DNA from: Thalassovita litoralis
GTDB lineage: Bacteria > Pseudomonadota > Alphaproteobacteria > Rhodobacterales > Rhodobacteraceae
Length of the DNA: 64,000 nt
Assembly: GCF_900182725.1 (NCBI RefSeq)
Contig: NZ_FXTO01000001.1
Location: forward strand, 124,001-188,000
Direction of reading: 5' to 3'
The notes beneath the pieces are model-generated. The model had not been told where the DNA came from and did not search any database. It saw only the letters and a list, made by a program, of their open reading frames with translations. This document shows positions 62,133 to 64,000 of this stretch, piece after piece. A program made the position numbers and the translations under genes. Numbering within the stretch: position 1 is the first letter of the stretch; every line of letters starts with the position of its first letter.

Positions 62133-62693
62133 TTATCCCAGTTTGATCGTGGTTTCGTCTTCGAACGCCGCGACGGGAATGTCGAGGTTCCGAGGGGCGG
62201 GGCCTTTGCGGATGCGACCGGCTTCGTCGTAGTGAGAGCCGTGGCAGGGGCAGAACCACCCGCCGAAATCACCCGCGCCGTTGCCGATTGGCACACAGCC
62301 CAAGTGTGTACACACACCGATCATCACCAGCCATTCGCCAGCTTCGTCCAGCGTGCGGTTTTCATCCGATGCGTCGGCATCCGGCTTGTTCGCATTTTCC
62401 GATTTCGGGTCGATCAGGTCGCCGATGGCGACGGAACGGCCCGCTGTGATTTCTTCCTCGGTCCGGCGACGAATGAAGACCGGCTTGCCCAGCCATTTCA
62501 CGGTCAGCTGCGTGCCGACCTCGACGCCCGAAACGTCAACGCGAATCGAGGACAACGCCTGCACATCCGCGGAGGGGTTCATCTGATTAACAAGCGGCCA
62601 AACTGCGGCACCCGTCGCCACGGCACCTGCGCCGGCGGTGGCGTAATACAGGAAATCCCTGCGGGTGCCTTCGTGATCTTCTGCGTGGGACAC
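62133..62693 (-). CDS. petA: Rieske iron-sulfur subunit of cytochrome bc1
   Basis: The 186-residue protein has a Tat-type anchor ([20 protein letters not shown]) and the 2Fe-2S site CTHLGCVP and CPCHGSHYD. It starts at GTG 62693 (encoding [12 protein letters not shown]), with GGAGA eight bases upstream, as in Rhodobacter relatives; a longer frame upstream does not match the family. It is the first gene of petABC. The 268-base gap to the divergent outer-membrane gene holds the promoter; I see no clear FNR-type box in it. Confidence 0.96.
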   Translation of the reverse strand: MSHAEDHEGTRRDFLYYATAGAGAVATGAAVWPLVNQMNPSADVQALSSIRVDVSGVEVGTQLTVKWLGKPVFIRRRTEEEITAGRSVAIGDLIDPKSENANKPDADASDENRTLDEAGEWLVMIGVCTHLGCVPIGNGAGDFGGWFCPCHGSHYDEAGRIRKGPAPRNLDIPVAAFEDETTIKLG

Positions 62694-62961
62694 GAGGTTT
62701 TCTCCATTCTTCGGCCGAAACCGGCCTATACGATGTGGGGCCACGGGTTGCGCAGCCTTTCCGTGGCGCTATTTAGCCGGGGATTTCCGCCCAGTCCAGC
62801 AGACAATGCCGCGCAGGGGTGGCGGAAAAGCAACAGGTGCGAATCTGTCGCGCTTGTTCTGGTGTTTTTCGGGCCGTAAACTCGGTACACATTCACGTTT
62901 TGAAAAGTGTGACGCGTTCGCGACTCGCTTTTCGCGTATCGCACCGCAAACGGACAGAACC

Positions 62962-63618
62962 ATGTTCAAGAAACTAATCCTCGCACTGGCAGCCTCCACC
63001 GCATTGGCTGCCCCGGCTGCCGCCGAAATCGAAATCAACCTGTATATGGGGACAGAAGCCCCCGACAGCAGCCGCATCAGCGGCACAGATGTTACCGCAG
63101 GCGCATTCGACACCACAATCGACTGGGAAGGCAAATCTGACGCGATGCCCCCCTATTATGGTGCCCGCGCAACGTGGTGGACCAATTCAAATATCGGTTG
63201 GGCTTTTGAATTCAGCCATAACAAGGCCTACGCCCCCGCTGCACAAATGGCCGCAGTCGGCTTTGACCGGATGGAATTCACCGATGGCCACAACATCCTG
63301 ACGCTGAACGTCATGAAACGTTGGCCCGGCGCATGGGGCAACAAGGTCACGCCCTATATCGGTGCGGGTTATGGTGCCGCGATTCCCCATGTCGATATCC
63401 GCCCTGTGGGTGGCGCACATACCTTTGGCTATCAGGTCACTGGCCCCGCCTATCGCCTGCTGGCCGGTGCCAGCTACAAAATCAACGACCGTTGGTCGGT
63501 TTACGGTGAATATCAGTTCACCCATTCCGACAACAAAGTTGATCTGGAAGGCAGCGGAACCTTGGAAACCAAGATCACCTCGAATGCCTTCAACTTCGGT
63601 GTTGGTATCCACTTCTGA
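62962..63618 (+). CDS. outer membrane beta-barrel protein, lipid A oxidase (LpxQ)-like
   Basis: The 218-residue precursor has a signal peptide (about 1-21, ending PAAA) and ends in Phe, as outer-membrane barrels do. Alternating strands and blocks such as DWEGKSDAMPPYYGARATWW, FTDGHNILTLNVMKRWP, AIPHVDIRPVGG and TFGYQVTGPAYRLLAGASY recall alphaproteobacterial proteins labelled lipid A oxidase, which convert the proximal glucosamine to aminogluconate in Rhizobium. That family match is from memory and not proven. It is divergent from petA and followed by a terminator. Confidence 0.7.
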   Translation: MFKKLILALAASTALAAPAAAEIEINLYMGTEAPDSSRISGTDVTAGAFDTTIDWEGKSDAMPPYYGARATWWTNSNIGWAFEFSHNKAYAPAAQMAAVGFDRMEFTDGHNILTLNVMKRWPGAWGNKVTPYIGAGYGAAIPHVDIRPVGGAHTFGYQVTGPAYRLLAGASYKINDRWSVYGEYQFTHSDNKVDLEGSGTLETKITSNAFNFGVGIHF

Positions 63619-63643
63619 TTCGGCAACACCAATGCCGTCCTCA

Positions 63644-63684
63644 AAAGGGCCAGATCGGAACCCCCGGTCTGGCCCTTTAATTTT
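63644..63684. terminator. hairpin terminator after the outer membrane protein
   Basis: An 11-bp perfect stem (63644-63654 with 63668-63678) is followed by AATTTTG on the plus strand and TTTTGAGG on the minus strand. It separates the convergent outer-membrane and GST genes. Confidence 0.75.
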
Positions 63685-63699
63685 GCCCTTCCCCCTCGC

Positions 63700-64000
63700 T
63701 CAGGCGGGGGCGGTCGCTTTCATACTCTCACGCTCGGAAAATACGGCATACCAATCGTCCAGCGCCCCACGGCCCGCACGCCAATTGCGGGCATCATGCC
63801 GGAAATCCAGATACCCCAGCGCACAGGCCACGGCGATTTGCCCCATGTTCAGCGGCCCATTCAGGGAATCCATCCAGCGGGTTTCCAAGGCATCCAACGC
63901 GCCTGAAACCTTGCCCCATTGCGCTTCGACCCAATCCTCGCTGACCAAATGATCCGGGCGCACCCGTCTTTCGTAGACCATCAGCACAGCCGCATCCATG
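63700..64000 (-). CDS. glutathione S-transferase family, C-terminal part (cut by window end)
   Basis: The last 99 residues are seen from the window edge, starting inside the gene. They match the helical C-terminal domain of bacterial GSTs: MVYERRVRP, WVEAQWGKVSGALDALETRW and IAVACALGYLDFRHDARNWR. The N-terminal thioredoxin-like domain with the glutathione site lies outside. Start and true length cannot be given. Confidence 0.85.
   Translation of the reverse strand, partial: MDAAVLMVYERRVRPDHLVSEDWVEAQWGKVSGALDALETRWMDSLNGPLNMGQIAVACALGYLDFRHDARNWRAGRGALDDWYAVFSERESMKATAPA

Overview
The window is ordinary chromosomal DNA of a marine-type alphaproteobacterium, most likely a member of the Rhodobacterales (Roseobacter group, Rhodobacteraceae). 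Four things point there: the petABC (cytochrome bc1) operon, an amidase / aminotransferase / ftsK / lolA run next to ubiH, the short intergenic repeats of the form GAGTATTTTTGATCAGAAAGAAGC, and the high-GC codon use. The assignment is by recognition only; no 16S gene lies in the window. I saw no rRNA, tRNA, CRISPR array, insertion sequence, integrase or phage gene, and no gap longer than about 290 bases.

Layout. 1-5.6 kb: end of a P1 peptidase, an esterase, gabD-type succinate-semialdehyde dehydrogenase, a PLP aminotransferase, a small heat-shock protein with a clear RpoH-type promoter, and a secreted trypsin-like protease. 5.6-11.3 kb: the glycolate oxidase operon glcDEF, then a divergent pair of membrane proteins (HemJ/CopD-like and DUF599) and a small secreted protein. 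11.3-18 kb: a MoxR / DUF58 / DUF4159 / large membrane protein operon with one- to four-base overlaps, divergent from a DUF1285 gene. 18-26.2 kb: hydroxypyruvate isomerase family, TesB, a His-rich cation diffusion facilitator, an ABC ATPase without permease, a 58-residue zinc-finger protein, DNA polymerase I and a HIT protein. 26.2-28.8 kb: a GT14-like glycosyltransferase (DUF5928) divergent from a sulfotransferase. 28.9-31.9 kb: a crotonase divergent from an SDR, then glutathione-dependent formaldehyde dehydrogenase. 32.1-37.5 kb: part of the phenylacetate pathway (TetR, paaK, paaI, and divergently paaZ, paaX). 37.5-46.9 kb: DUF2794, a RimK / retropepsin-like pair, 1-Cys peroxiredoxin, a second aldehyde dehydrogenase, an unusual kinase-like fusion, RluA-type pseudouridine synthase, an NTF2-like protein, gamma-glutamyltransferase and a STAS / RsbW-like pair. 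46.9-51.9 kb: thiolase, HSL-type esterase, GFA protein, RarD/EamA transporter, HspQ, and a lipoprotein with a lysozyme-like domain. 51.9-64 kb: lolA, ftsK, aminotransferase (DapC-like), amidase, ubiH-type hydroxylase, petABC, an outer-membrane barrel resembling lipid A oxidase, and a partial glutathione S-transferase.

Functionally, the region joins central housekeeping (replication, chromosome segregation, respiration, lipoprotein trafficking) to catabolic modules (glycolate, phenylacetate, semialdehydes, formaldehyde, acyl-CoA). The less ordinary items are the kinase plus ANL-C-terminal-like fusion at 42-43 kb, the divergent glycosyltransferase / sulfotransferase pair, a family of about eight interspersed short repeats that form hairpins where they occur as inverted pairs, a shared TTTGATCAAA palindrome upstream of both aldehyde dehydrogenase genes, and a perfect 13-bp inverted repeat in the leader of the gamma-glutamyltransferase gene. 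I did not find a clear multi-gene defence or otherwise novel system.
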